Shown: positions 18,807-27,048, counted from the stretch's first letter. The stretch is DNA of 64,000 nt from JACNIV01 sp965370415 (GCA_965370415.1 CBDUTJ010000010.1:1-64000), one strand, 5' to 3'. Numbers and translations: made by a program. The notes: generated by a model not told the origin, from the sequence alone.

Positions 18807-19913
18807 TTATTCTTCAAAATAACTTCTTATTAAATCAATGACCAGCTTTACATCCTCTTCAGTCATCCCCGGGTAGAGTGGTAAAGTTATTAGTTTTTTC
18901 CAGATGGATTCCGTTACTGGTAATTCTCGATAATATGGTTTGTACATAGCATAGAGATGGTTAGGATAATAATGTACTCCAGTTGAGATATCTTTTGCTT
19001 TCAGGTACTCCTGAAGTTCATTTCTTCTTTCTGTTTTTATTACATAATTATGATAAGCAGGTTTCATGTGCTCTTTTTTAACAGGTAATTCAATATCACC
19101 AACTCTTACTAAATTTTCATTATAATAATTAGTCCACTTTTCTCTTTGCTTATTCATCCATTCCAATTTTTCAAATTGTGCCAGTCCTATAGCGGCAGTA
19201 ATATCATTCATGTGAAATTTGTGACCTAAATTAACCACATCATAAAACCAGGAATATTTCCCTTTGTCTCTGCTGAAAGTATCTTTTGTAATTCCAACCC
19301 AGCGGTATTTCATTAGATAATCGTAAGTTTCTTTATCATTGTTTGTTAGCATTCCTCCATCGCCGGTTGAGAGATTTTTTACTGCTTGAAAACTAAAACA
19401 TCCAAAGTCACCAATTGATCCAAGCATTTTGTTCTTATATTTCCCACCACACGCATGAGCACAATCTTCAACAACCTTTAGATTATACTTCTTAGCAATA
19501 TTCATGATTTTATCCATATCACAAGCACGTCCACCATAATGGACTACAATAATAGCTTTAGTTTTTTCAGTTATTAATTCTTCTATTTTATTGGCATCAA
19601 TATTTAGTGTATCAGGTTCAATATCACAAAAAACAGGAATACCTTTATTGTATAAAATTGCATGGTTTGTAGAAACAAATGTCATTGAAGTAGTAATTAC
19701 TTCCTTATTTTCTATTCCAATTGCTTTAAAGGCGAGATCGAGGGCAACTGTGGCGGAATTCAAGCCCACCGCATATTTAACATCAATATATTTTGCGAAC
19801 TTTTCTTCGAATTCCTTTGTTTTAGGTCCCAATCCCCACCAACCGGAATCAATAACTTCTTTTAAATATTCAATCTCTTTTCCATCTGTGTAGGGTCTGA
19901 AAACCGGTATCAT
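18807..19913 (-). CDS. DegT/DnrJ/EryC1/StrS-family sugar aminotransferase
   Basis: 368 residues. Lys179 in SFQAVKNLSTGDGGMLT is the PLP lysine and Asp150 in VVEDCAHACGG the partner of the ring nitrogen. The start overlaps the end of rfbC by 4 bases (ATGA), so it is translated with rfbA-B-C and most likely uses their product, a dTDP-4-keto-6-deoxyhexose. No rmlD reductase lies in this window, so the keto sugar can be aminated rather than reduced to dTDP-L-rhamnose here. The paralogue at 15595-16719 is only distantly similar and probably has a different substrate or regiochemistry. Confidence 0.88.
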   Translation of the reverse strand: MIPVFRPYTDGKEIEYLKEVIDSGWWGLGPKTKEFEEKFAKYIDVKYAVGLNSATVALDLAFKAIGIENKEVITTSMTFVSTNHAILYNKGIPVFCDIEPDTLNIDANKIEELITEKTKAIIVVHYGGRACDMDKIMNIAKKYNLKVVEDCAHACGGKYKNKMLGSIGDFGCFSFQAVKNLSTGDGGMLTNNDKETYDYLMKYRWVGITKDTFSRDKGKYSWFYDVVNLGHKFHMNDITAAIGLAQFEKLEWMNKQREKWTNYYNENLVRVGDIELPVKKEHMKPAYHNYVIKTERRNELQEYLKAKDISTGVHYYPNHLYAMYKPYYRELPVTESIWKKLITLPLYPGMTEEDVKLVIDLIRSYFEE

Positions 19914-20470
19914 TTACACTCCTGATAATAAAAATCTTTAGCAATATTTTTAAATAATTTATTCTTCAAATCTTTTTGAGATACAATAGGATTTAGTATT
20001 TTCCAATCAATCGCAAGATCAGGATCGTTATATATAATTCCACGTTCATCTTTCTTTGAATAAAAAGCTGTGCATTTATATTGCATGATAGTGTCATCTT
20101 CCAGCACACAAAATCCGTGAGCAAAACCCTCTGGTATCCAAAATTGCAAATGGTTTTCTGCTGATAACTCTACAACGACATATTGCCCAAAGGTTGGCGA
20201 CCCAAACCTGATATCTGCCGCATAATCCATTACCCTTCCAGTAATAACTCTTACCAGTTTCCCTTGTGCGTTTTCACCTACTTGATAGTGTAAACCTCTT
20301 ATAGAATCTTTTTGAGATTTTGACTGATTGTCCTGAACAAATCTTTTTTTAATTCCTATTTCTCTATATTTTCTTTCATTGAATGATTCAAAAAAATAGC
20401 CCCGTTCATCATAATAAACATACGGTCTAATAATTAACAAACCTTCTATCTTAGTTTTATTAACTTTCAT
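19910..20470 (-). CDS. rfbC: dTDP-4-dehydrorhamnose 3,5-epimerase
   Basis: 186 residues, normal for RmlC. Conserved blocks include RPYVYYDERGYFFESFNE, IRGLHYQV (with the catalytic His) and FWIPEGFAHGFCVLEDD of the cupin barrel. It epimerises C3 and C5 of dTDP-4-keto-6-deoxyglucose. It overlaps rfbB by 4 bases upstream and the aminotransferase by 4 bases downstream. The 3,5-epimerase shows that an L-configured keto sugar is made, although the final reductase is not encoded nearby. Confidence 0.95.
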   Translation of the reverse strand: MKVNKTKIEGLLIIRPYVYYDERGYFFESFNERKYREIGIKKRFVQDNQSKSQKDSIRGLHYQVGENAQGKLVRVITGRVMDYAADIRFGSPTFGQYVVVELSAENHLQFWIPEGFAHGFCVLEDDTIMQYKCTAFYSKKDERGIIYNDPDLAIDWKILNPIVSQKDLKNKLFKNIAKDFYYQECK

Positions 20471-21534
20471 TTACTACCATACATATTATCATAATAATTT
20501 CTATATTTACCGGAAATAATTTTTTCCAGCCACTTTCTATTATTAAGATACCATTCAATAGTTTTTTCCAGTCCTTTTTTAAAACTTACAGATTGATTCC
20601 AGCAAAGTTCAGATTTAATCTTATCGCAATTGATGGCATATCTCCGGTCGTGTCCTGCTCTATCGTTCACATATGTAATCAGCTTCTTATAATAATTTTT
20701 TTCTTTATTTGTTTGTTTAGCCACTTCCTCACAAAGCACATTCAATAGATCAATATTAGTCCATTCATTATTACCACCAATATTGTAAGTTACTCCTCGA
20801 GCGCCATTCTTTATTATTTTCCAAATACCTATACAATGATCTTCAACATAAAGCCAATCGCGAATATTTTTCCCATCACCATAAACCGGTAGAGGTTTTT
20901 CTTCCAGCATATTATTAATCATTAATGGGATAAGTTTCTCCGGGAACTGATATGAACCATAATTATTACTGCAATTAGAAATTGTTACAGGAATTCCATA
21001 AGTATGAAAATAAGCTGAAACCAGGTGATCTGATGATGCTTTGGAAGCAGAATAAGGACTGCGGGGATCATAGGGAGTATCTTCAAAAAAGTAACCAGTT
21101 TCACCAAGACTACCATAAACTTCATCAGTAGAAATATGATGAAATAAAACATCTTTTCTATTTCCCCATTTTTTTCGAGCAATTTCCAATAAATTAAAAG
21201 TTCCAACTATGTTTGTATAAATAAATTCACTTGGTCCTGTAATCGAACGATCGACATGAGATTCTGCAGCAAAATGGATAATACAGTCAATTTCATATTT
21301 ATCAAACAACTTAGAAACTTCATCAAACTTTGCGATATCAATTTTTTCAAAAAAATATCTCTTATTTAAATATTCTTTTTCAATTTCTGTTAGATTCTCA
21401 AGATTTCCAGCATAGGTAAGTTTATCTGCATTTATAATGCATCCTGTAAAATTCGTTTGTTTGAATAAATATTGAATAAAATTAGAGCCAATGAAACCAC
21501 AGCCGCCAGTTACTAATATGTTCATAAATTTCAT
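20467..21534 (-). CDS. rfbB: dTDP-glucose 4,6-dehydratase
   Basis: 355 residues, the normal RmlB length. GGCGFIGSNF near the N-terminus binds NAD, HISTDEVYGSLG carries the Thr-Asp-Glu catalytic set, and SPYSASKASSDH contains the YxxxK pair of the short-chain dehydrogenase superfamily. It turns dTDP-glucose into dTDP-4-keto-6-deoxyglucose, the branch point for rhamnose and amino-dideoxy sugars. The coding sequence overlaps rfbA upstream and rfbC downstream by 4 bases each. Confidence 0.96.
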   Translation of the reverse strand: MKFMNILVTGGCGFIGSNFIQYLFKQTNFTGCIINADKLTYAGNLENLTEIEKEYLNKRYFFEKIDIAKFDEVSKLFDKYEIDCIIHFAAESHVDRSITGPSEFIYTNIVGTFNLLEIARKKWGNRKDVLFHHISTDEVYGSLGETGYFFEDTPYDPRSPYSASKASSDHLVSAYFHTYGIPVTISNCSNNYGSYQFPEKLIPLMINNMLEEKPLPVYGDGKNIRDWLYVEDHCIGIWKIIKNGARGVTYNIGGNNEWTNIDLLNVLCEEVAKQTNKEKNYYKKLITYVNDRAGHDRRYAINCDKIKSELCWNQSVSFKKGLEKTIEWYLNNRKWLEKIISGKYRNYYDNMYGSK

Positions 21535-22418
21535 TTTTGATATTCCTCATATAACTTTTCATCTTCATATATTTTTTTCAAATAATTTTTATAGCTGGAG
21601 TTGGGAATCTCGGAGATATTTTTTTTAAATTGTTTGCGATCAATGTAATTCATCATATACGCTACTTCTTCTATGCAAGCTACTTTTAATCCTTGTCTAT
21701 CCTCTAATGCACCTATAAATGATGATGCATCCAATAGCGCTCTAGGATTACCGGTATCAAGCCAGGCAACACCTCTGCCAAAAAGTTCCACTGATAGCTT
21801 ATTTCTTTTTAAGTACTCCTTATTCAGATCAGTTATTTCTAATTCACCTCTATCTGAAGGTTTTAGGTCTTTTGCTATTTCTACAACATCATTATCATAA
21901 ACATAAAGTCCAACAACAGCGTAATTAGATTTTGGCTTTGAGGGTTTCTCTTCTATCGATAAAACTAAACCATCTTTATCAAATTCCACTACTCCAAATC
22001 GTTTGGGATTATCAACATGATAGCCAAATATTGTTGCACCAGAATTATTCTTTAAGGCTATACGCACAAAGTTCAAATTACCATAAAAAATGTTATCACC
22101 AAGGATCATTGTAACTGAATCTTTACCAATGAAATCTTCACCTACAATGAAGGCGTCGGCCAGTCCTCTAGGTTTATCTTGTATTGCATAACTAATAGAT
22201 AATCCTAAATGCTTTCCATCTTTAAAAAATTCTTTATAAACAGGGATGGTCTTATCGTTTGAAATTATTAAAATATCTCTGATTCCTGCTAACATGATCA
22301 CAGAAAGCGGATAGTAGATCATCGGTTTATCATATATCATCGTTAATTGCTTACTATATGCAATTGAGGTTGGATACAGACGAGAACCTGAACCGCCAGC
22401 TAATATAATTCCTTTCAT
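21531..22418 (-). CDS. rfbA: Glucose-1-phosphate thymidylyltransferase
   Basis: 295 residues. The nucleotidyltransferase signature LAGGSGSRLYPTS is at the N-terminus, and GDNIFYG and EEKPSKPKSNYAVVGLYVYD further on are RmlA hallmarks. It forms dTDP-glucose from dTTP and glucose-1-phosphate, the first step for the sugars of this locus. It begins 14 bases after the stop of the lipoprotein gene at 22433 and overlaps rfbB by 4 bases. It is the first polysaccharide gene in transcription order. Confidence 0.96.
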   Translation of the reverse strand: MKGIILAGGSGSRLYPTSIAYSKQLTMIYDKPMIYYPLSVIMLAGIRDILIISNDKTIPVYKEFFKDGKHLGLSISYAIQDKPRGLADAFIVGEDFIGKDSVTMILGDNIFYGNLNFVRIALKNNSGATIFGYHVDNPKRFGVVEFDKDGLVLSIEEKPSKPKSNYAVVGLYVYDNDVVEIAKDLKPSDRGELEITDLNKEYLKRNKLSVELFGRGVAWLDTGNPRALLDASSFIGALEDRQGLKVACIEEVAYMMNYIDRKQFKKNISEIPNSSYKNYLKKIYEDEKLYEEYQK

Positions 22419-22432
22419 ATTTTTTCCTTAAT

Positions 22433-24088
22433 TTATTGGATTCCAGCATTTGAGTTAACCGTTGTTGAAGGATAATAATATACTTTAAAATTAAAATCGG
22501 GATCATCTATTACGTCAATGATATGTTCTTCATAATCATTATACAACCAGAAATTATTATATAAATAAATATCAGAATTAACAGCTAATCCGTTACCAAC
22601 GCCATATAAAGAATGAAGACCAAATATAGATATAATAATTTTTTCATTATAAAAGTTATTATTATTAATCTGAATATTTGAATTACAATAATCAAAACCT
22701 ATTCCATTAAAATAACGATTTAATTCAATGTTAAACTCACTTGTATAGAAATCATTAAATTTGATTACTGGATTCGATGCACAAGGTGCTATATCAAGTT
22801 CGTTGTTAATGAAACAATTATTCATTATTGTGTTCTCACCATAGAATGGTTGGCATCCAATATAATTATTTGCAAAATAGTTATTATGAACATATGTTTG
22901 ACACTGAAAAAGTAATAGATTCTCATAATTATTAACAAAGATATTTTCTCTAATTTCACTTAAATTATAAATTGTATTCGTTCTATTACTTATATTATAA
23001 CAATTAACATTTTTGTATAATAAGTTATCAGCAATATTGCAAATACCATTGACACCATATTTAATAATATTATATTCAAAACTTAAATTTTCATATTCAT
23101 TATATACGCCAAGAGTAAACCATTCAATTTTTCCCCATATGATTTTATCATTGTCTATACTTAAACAGTTGATAACTATACTATTAAAGAAATTAACCGA
23201 ATCTAGCTTTGCAGGAAACGAATTAAAACCATCATTACTTGTAACCCAGAACATATTATTTTCTTCTCCCTGAGCGGTGAGGGTGCCGTAAATGGTGAGG
23301 TCAATACCGGGATTAATGCGGATAACTGCGCCGGGTTGGATGATCAGAGTTGATGTGTTTGGTACAAAAACAGTGTCATCGTCAATAACAAGATGGTGGT
23401 TAGTTTCAACTGTTACAGAACCGGAGATGTTGCCTGAGATGTGGGTTTCGGGGTATAAAACGATATCTGCATCTGTTCGGTATAGACTCTTCGTCGAATG
23501 CCTTTGAGAGAGTTCCTCAGAGAGACGGTTGTCTTTAATCCCCTTTAATTCCCCCTTCCCGCCTACGCCAAGGCTACGGCGGACAGACAAAATGGGGATT
23601 TCTCTATTATTATTCTTTACCTTCCCCTCTATTGAGTTGAAGAGAGGGGACCGAGGGGTGAGTTCAGTGAGGGTATTCTCTCCTTCTTCAATTTCAAATT
23701 CATAGATATACTTAAATCCAAAGCTATCCTTGATAGCAACTACATTATATTTTCCCGTTGGTATCTTTTTTATTTTAAAATAGCCTTCAGCATCTGTTTC
23801 GGTGTATTTAACCGGTTCCTGCAAACGGTGGTCGAATTCGGTATGCTGGTTTATGATAACTCCAATGTGAGGATACTCTTGATTTATTGATACGATGTCG
23901 GGATCGAGAGTTGCCAGGTCGTAAAGAGCAACGGTGATTCCGGAGTGGTCGGTTTCGTCTTCGAGGTTTACCGTGCCGGAAAGGCTGCCTTTGGAGACTT
24001 CGGTTGTATCAGAACAATTGGAAATTGTAAGAATTAGCAGAATGTAAAATGTAAAATGTATAATGAATAATGCTTTTTTATTTTTCAT
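22433..24088 (-). CDS. Lipoprotein with CarboxypepD_reg-like domain, repeat-derived insert and beta-helix-like region
   Basis: 551 residues. Signal peptide with lipobox ending at Cys25 (LTISNCSD). Residues about 34-140 look like a carboxypeptidase-regulatory/Cna-B-like beta-sandwich (GSLSGTVNLEDETD, then TETDAEGYFKIKKIPTGKYN). Residues about 205-540 hold Asn/Tyr-rich strands typical of a right-handed parallel beta-helix, preceded by ISGNISGSVTVETNHHLVID. Between them, residues 141-205 are encoded by three intergenic-type repeat elements in frame (23474-23668). The gene lies 14 bases upstream of rfbA on the same strand, but a role in polysaccharide export is only a guess. Surface location is likely; function unknown. 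Confidence 0.75.
   Translation of the reverse strand: MKNKKALFIIHFTFYILLILTISNCSDTTEVSKGSLSGTVNLEDETDHSGITVALYDLATLDPDIVSINQEYPHIGVIINQHTEFDHRLQEPVKYTETDAEGYFKIKKIPTGKYNVVAIKDSFGFKYIYEFEIEEGENTLTELTPRSPLFNSIEGKVKNNNREIPILSVRRSLGVGGKGELKGIKDNRLSEELSQRHSTKSLYRTDADIVLYPETHISGNISGSVTVETNHHLVIDDDTVFVPNTSTLIIQPGAVIRINPGIDLTIYGTLTAQGEENNMFWVTSNDGFNSFPAKLDSVNFFNSIVINCLSIDNDKIIWGKIEWFTLGVYNEYENLSFEYNIIKYGVNGICNIADNLLYKNVNCYNISNRTNTIYNLSEIRENIFVNNYENLLLFQCQTYVHNNYFANNYIGCQPFYGENTIMNNCFINNELDIAPCASNPVIKFNDFYTSEFNIELNRYFNGIGFDYCNSNIQINNNNFYNEKIIISIFGLHSLYGVGNGLAVNSDIYLYNNFWLYNDYEEHIIDVIDDPDFNFKVYYYPSTTVNSNAGIQ
23474..23668. repeat. Three dispersed repeat elements in frame inside the lipoprotein gene
   Basis: On the plus strand the order is: element R3 (GACTCTTCGTCG... 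to CAGAGAGACGG, 23485-23529), element R2 (CCCTTCCCGCCTACGCC... to AATGGGGATT, about 23553-23600) and element R1 (CCCCTCTATTGAGTTGAAG... to GGTGAGTTC, 23625-23668). Close relatives of each lie between genes elsewhere in this window: R3 at 24195, 25964 and 28544; R2 at 27161; R1 at 24252, 26021 and 27220. The 195 bases add 65 residues with no stop codon. Neighbouring domains look intact. Confidence 0.8.
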
Positions 24089-24129
24089 TTTTTCTTCCTA
24101 CTTTTCTCTCTTTCCCTTTTGTTAAACTT

Positions 24130-24170
24130 GTACGCCTATGGTGTAAGGGAATTTATGCGCCGTGGCGTAC
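24130..24170. repeat. 41-bp hairpin element
   Basis: Termini GTACGCC and GGCGTAC are perfect inverted repeats, and the pairing continues inwards with G-T wobbles (ATGGTG against CGCCGT). The related block at 25908-26064 lacks it: there the sequence passes from GTTAAAAGGGAA straight to CTGCAAGGG. This suggests a small mobile hairpin inserted into, or replacing part of, this copy. Confidence 0.5.
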
Positions 24171-24347
24171 TGCAAGGGATTCTGTTTTTCCAATCAGATT
24201 CTTCGTCGTTTGCCCTTGTAGGAGTTTCTCAGAAAGACGATTGGATTTAATCTCCCCCTCTATTGAATTGAAGAGAGGGGGTCGGGGGTGAGTTCAGAAA
24301 GCATTCGGGATGAAGACTGAAGGGATTCCTCTTTTCTATCTAAATGT

Positions 24348-24415
24348 TGGTTCGGGTTTGCAACCGGAACCACACGTTTTAACGTTCGATTCAATTAAGA
24401 TAATTGAACCAGCCT
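24348..24415. repeat. R4 double-hairpin repeat, copy 1
   Basis: Two adjacent inverted repeats: GGTTCGGGTT...AACCGGAACC and TTCAATTAAGATAATTGAA. A near-identical copy is at 27049-27116. Both are followed within a few bases by the R5 block beginning AAAGTTTCGGATTTC. Confidence 0.7.
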
Positions 24416-24419
24416 ATTT

Positions 24420-24713
24420 TAAAGTTTCGGATTTCAATATTAAGAAAACCCTTCTTAGTCTCCCCTTCAAAAAGGGAGTACTTACGGTAGAAATCCTCAA
24501 ATTTTGATTCTGACAATTTATCTTTCATATTTATCAACCTGACAGATAGAGTTACTTTTCTTCCTACTTTTCTTATGTTCCCTCTCTTGTGTTTGAAGAG
24601 AGGGACACGCCTTCGCCAGCTTCGGTGGTGCAGGCAGCAGGGTGAGTTCCTTTCATATTTCTCAAAGCAGGTCTTGTCATCCGACATGGTAAAAGCTTTG
24701 AGTTACATCATCT
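24420..24713. repeat. Direct repeat A (294 bp) flanking the nucleotidyltransferase pair
   Basis: Nearly identical to 25521-25816. Order: R5 (AAAGTTTCGGATTTCAATAT), a CTCCCCTTC-AAAAAGGGAG hairpin, a spacer, an R1-like block with GAGAGGGACACGCC, then the last codons of the small partner gene (stop at 24677). The two copies differ mainly in about 40 bases near 24520-24555, where the other copy carries a different sequence with its own hairpin. Confidence 0.8.
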
Positions 24714-24907
24714 ATCTCTATTCCATAGAACCGCTTCATCAATAAAATTCGTTTCTTTTCTTCACTTAGATCTTTAGGAAAAGAAGCCAGAACAAATTCT
24801 CTTGCAGTTTGAAACAATGAGATACCCATCAGAAAACGTTCTTCACCTGTTTTGGACATGAGCAGGTTATGATAAATTCTTTGCATTTCAATCGAAGTAT
24901 CTTGCAT
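24677..24907 (-). CDS. Small conserved protein, partner of a nucleotidyltransferase
   Basis: 76 residues from the ATG at 24907 (an ATG at 24940 in the same frame would add 11). It contains EERFLMGISLFQTAREFVLA and FPKDLSEEKKRILLMKRFYG, resembling a family of short proteins often encoded beside nucleotidyltransferase-fold genes. It overlaps the upstream gene by 20 bases in another frame, a sign of coupling. A toxin-antitoxin or similar pair is possible but not established. The final 11 codons and stop fall in direct repeat A and recur without the rest of the gene at 25780-25815. Confidence 0.6.
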   Translation of the reverse strand: MQDTSIEMQRIYHNLLMSKTGEERFLMGISLFQTAREFVLASFPKDLSEEKKRILLMKRFYGIEIDDVTQSFYHVG

Positions 24908-25454
24908 CGATAAATTCCTTAAAGAAAGCGATAAGATCAAGCTTTCCCAGCCATTTTAATAAATATTCTCTGTTGTAACTTGTTTTAAGCAAATTAATAA
25001 TATCGTTCTTTTGCTGCTCAGATTTGGAATCCTTTGCCCAAAATAATTTAGAAATTATCAGATCTTCTTTTGAAACAATATTGATCTCATTACCAAGAAT
25101 TATAATTTTCTGCTTTCTATTAAATTCGATTTTACGATATTCTCCCTTTTTCCGTATCAGGAAATCAACCTTGATAACAGCCTGGCTATGAATAATATTG
25201 AAAGAAGAATTATAATGAAGTGCTTCGGTAATTGCATCTTTTGAAATATAGTAATCTTCTTTGAAATTATTCATAAATTTATCAATATCTTTTTCATTTA
25301 TCTCAATAATAAAATCCAGATCTCTTGTCATACGAGGTTCAGCATAATAATTCATAGCAAGTGAACCTGTGAGCATGTAATCAATATTAAGCGAGTTCAG
25401 TTTATTTATTACATCGATTAAGATATCTAATTCTGTAAGAATTTCCTGTTTCAT
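24888..25454 (-). CDS. Nucleotidyltransferase-fold protein (AbiEii/MNT-like)
   Basis: 188 residues. MLTGSLAMNYYAEPRMTRDLDF has the Gly-Ser of the nucleotidyltransferase fold and the Asp45-x-Asp47 pair, and VIKVDFLI supplies the third acidic residue, Asp97, so the active site looks complete. Related proteins include AbiEii-type toxins and the MNT antitoxins that AMPylate their partners. The small protein encoded downstream in a 20-base overlap is presumably its partner. The pair lies between two 294/296-bp direct repeats, suggesting recent gain, duplication or rearrangement. Target unknown. Confidence 0.7.
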   Translation of the reverse strand: MKQEILTELDILIDVINKLNSLNIDYMLTGSLAMNYYAEPRMTRDLDFIIEINEKDIDKFMNNFKEDYYISKDAITEALHYNSSFNIIHSQAVIKVDFLIRKKGEYRKIEFNRKQKIIILGNEINIVSKEDLIISKLFWAKDSKSEQQKNDIINLLKTSYNREYLLKWLGKLDLIAFFKEFIDARYFD

Positions 25455-25520
25455 TTTCTTTTATTTTAGTCTTTTAAAAATTCCTACTTTAAATCCTTAA
25501 GAATCCTGATTCTGACAATA

Positions 25521-25816
25521 TAAAGTTTCGGATTTCGATATTAGGAAAACCCTTCTTAGTCTCCCCTTCAAAAAGGGAGTACTTACAGTAGAAATCCTCA
25601 AATTTTGATTCTGACAATTTTTTAACTTTCTCTTTCTCGAACTGGCAGTTCGAGTTACTTTTCTTCCTACTTTTCTTATGTTCCCTCTCTTGTGTTTGAA
25701 GAGAGGGACACGCCTTCGCCAGCTTCGGTGGTGCAGGCAGCAGGGTGAGTTCCTTTCATATTTCTCAAAGCAGGTCTTGTCATCCGACATGGTAAAAGCT
25801 TTGAGTTACATCATCT
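25521..25816. repeat. Direct repeat B (296 bp)
   Basis: Second copy of 24420-24713. It keeps R5, the CCCCTTC hairpin, the R1-like block and the tail of the small partner gene, then switches to unrelated sequence right after CATCATCT. In the variable slot near 25620-25660 it has CTCGAACTGGCAGTTCGAG, a perfect 8-bp-stem hairpin absent from copy A. Confidence 0.8.
25780..25815 (-). pseudogene. Last 11 codons and stop of a second copy of the small partner gene
   Basis: Read on the minus strand this encodes DDVTQSFYHVG and a stop, identical to the end of the small protein at 24677-24907. The upstream codons are missing and replaced by an unrelated hairpin (25819-25840). It therefore marks a truncated duplicate and gives the break point of the duplication. 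Confidence 0.65.
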
Positions 25817-25818
25817 CT

Positions 25819-25875
25819 CCCTCTCCTCGATAGGAGAGGGCTGCTTGTCGGGGCGTAGTTCCGATAAATCGGAAC
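25819..25875. repeat. Two adjacent perfect hairpins
   Basis: CCCTCTCCT-CGAT-AGGAGAGGG (25819-25840) and GTTCCGAT-AA-ATCGGAAC (25858-25875). The first is an R1-type stem. Neither is followed by a T-run suited to a terminator for the adjacent genes, so they look like parts of the repeat array. Confidence 0.55.
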
Positions 25876-25963
25876 GAAGACCGAGGGTGAGGTTGATTAC
25901 TTCTCGCTTTTCTCTCTTTCCCTTTTGTTAAAAGGGAACTGCAAGGGATTCCTCTTTTCCAAT

Positions 25964-26064
25964 CAGATTCTTCGTCGTTTGCCCTTGTAGGAGTTTCTCA
26001 GAAAGACGATTGTATTTTATCTCCCCCTCTCTTTTGCTTGAAGAGAGGGACAGCAGGGTGAGTT
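25964..26064. repeat. R3 and R1 repeat copies
   Basis: R3 (25964-26012) and R1 (26021-26064) in the same order and spacing as at 24195-24297. R1 touches the stop codon of the heptose kinase gene. Confidence 0.65.
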
Positions 26065-27025
26065 ACTCAAAACTCTGCTGGAGTTCTTCCATATGTACCG
26101 GTGCTGTTCCTACTTTCCCTACTTTAATACCAGCAGCAATATTAGAAATGAAAGCAGCATCAGATAAACTGGCTCCACAACTGAGCGCTAAAGCCAGAGA
26201 GGCAACTACTGTATCTCCAGCTCCGGTGACATCATAAACTTCCCTGGCAACCGCCGAGATATGAACAGGTTCTTTTCCCTTTTTAAAAACATACATACCT
26301 TTATTTCCAGCTGTCATAATTATATTTGAGTTCAATTCTTCCTGCAGTTTTTTGCCGGCTTCTTTGATACTATCTTCGTTTTCTATAATGACTCCCGTTA
26401 TCTTCTGGGATTCGTTCCTGTTAGGAGTTATAAGCGTAAAACCTTTATACCAGGAGTGATGCTTTGGTTTGGGATCGACAATAATCGTTATATTATTTTT
26501 TTGTGCGAATTCTTTAACTCCTTTTAACAGCTCTTCTGTAATTGTTCCCTTGGCGTAATCCGATATGATAATAGCCGAAAGGTCGTCTACATCTTTCAAA
26601 TTTATTAATATATTTTCAACAAATTGATCATCGATATATTCTATATTTTCTTTGTCCATTCGTAATAGTTGCTGCTCCAAGCCTATTATTCTCGTTTTCA
26701 GAACTGTGTTTTTCTTAGTATTCGTAAGTATTCCATCTGTACTGATCTCCAGAGAATAAAGTTTATCAAGAAGAATATCTTTGTAGTAATCATTTCCCAC
26801 GATCCCAAAAAGAAAGGCATCTCCACCTAAAGTTGAAATATTAGCAGCTACATTTGCTGCTCCTCCGGGCACATACTTTTCATCGGTTACCCTGATAATG
26901 GGAATAGGAGCTTCCTGTGATATGCGTTCAACTTCACCATACACGTATTTATCAAGCATCAAATCCCCGATTATTGCAATTTTTTTGTTTCTAAATTGCT
27001 TCAGGTATCTTATTAACACTTTCAT
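26063..27025 (-). CDS. D-glycero-beta-D-manno-heptose-7-phosphate kinase (HldE kinase-domain family)
   Basis: 320 residues, matching the kinase half of HldE/RfaE (PfkB-like fold). IIGDLMLDKYVYGEVERIS and VPGGAANVAANISTLGG form the substrate site, DPKPKH the ADP-heptose-kinase block and DVTGAGDTVVASLALA the anion hole with catalytic Asp271. It phosphorylates heptose-7-phosphate at C1 for ADP-heptose, used in the LPS inner core. The nucleotidyltransferase half is absent, so it must be encoded separately; it is not in this window. The gene stands alone among repeat arrays. Confidence 0.88.
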   Translation of the reverse strand: MKVLIRYLKQFRNKKIAIIGDLMLDKYVYGEVERISQEAPIPIIRVTDEKYVPGGAANVAANISTLGGDAFLFGIVGNDYYKDILLDKLYSLEISTDGILTNTKKNTVLKTRIIGLEQQLLRMDKENIEYIDDQFVENILINLKDVDDLSAIIISDYAKGTITEELLKGVKEFAQKNNITIIVDPKPKHHSWYKGFTLITPNRNESQKITGVIIENEDSIKEAGKKLQEELNSNIIMTAGNKGMYVFKKGKEPVHISAVAREVYDVTGAGDTVVASLALALSCGASLSDAAFISNIAAGIKVGKVGTAPVHMEELQQSFE

Positions 27026-27048
27026 GAGCTATCGTCCTTTTACACTGC

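Larger units (their letters stand above)
24089..24676. repeat. Repeat-filled intergenic stretch
   Basis: No gene is evident in these 588 bases. They hold, in order, a block starting CTTTTCTCTCTTTCCC that recurs at 25908, a 41-bp hairpin (24130-24170), R3 (24195-24243), R1 (24252-24297), R4 (24348-24415) and most of direct repeat A (from 24420). Short open frames here only translate the repeats: the same Arg-rich peptide frame recurs at 25497-25790. Confidence 0.7.
25455..26062. repeat. Repeat-filled intergenic stretch
   Basis: These 608 bases hold direct repeat B (25521-25816), two perfect hairpins (25819-25840 and 25858-25875), a second copy of the CTTTTCTCTCTTTCCC block, R3 (25964-26012) and R1 (26021-26064). 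R1 runs up to and just into the 3' end of the heptose kinase gene. I see no complete gene; the remnant at 25780-25815 is listed separately. Confidence 0.7.

Noticed and set aside
24391..24687. 98-codon Arg-rich frame, repeated at 25497-25790
   Set aside because: Both translate the direct repeats; the shared peptide comes from repeat DNA, and neither has a ribosome site or family.
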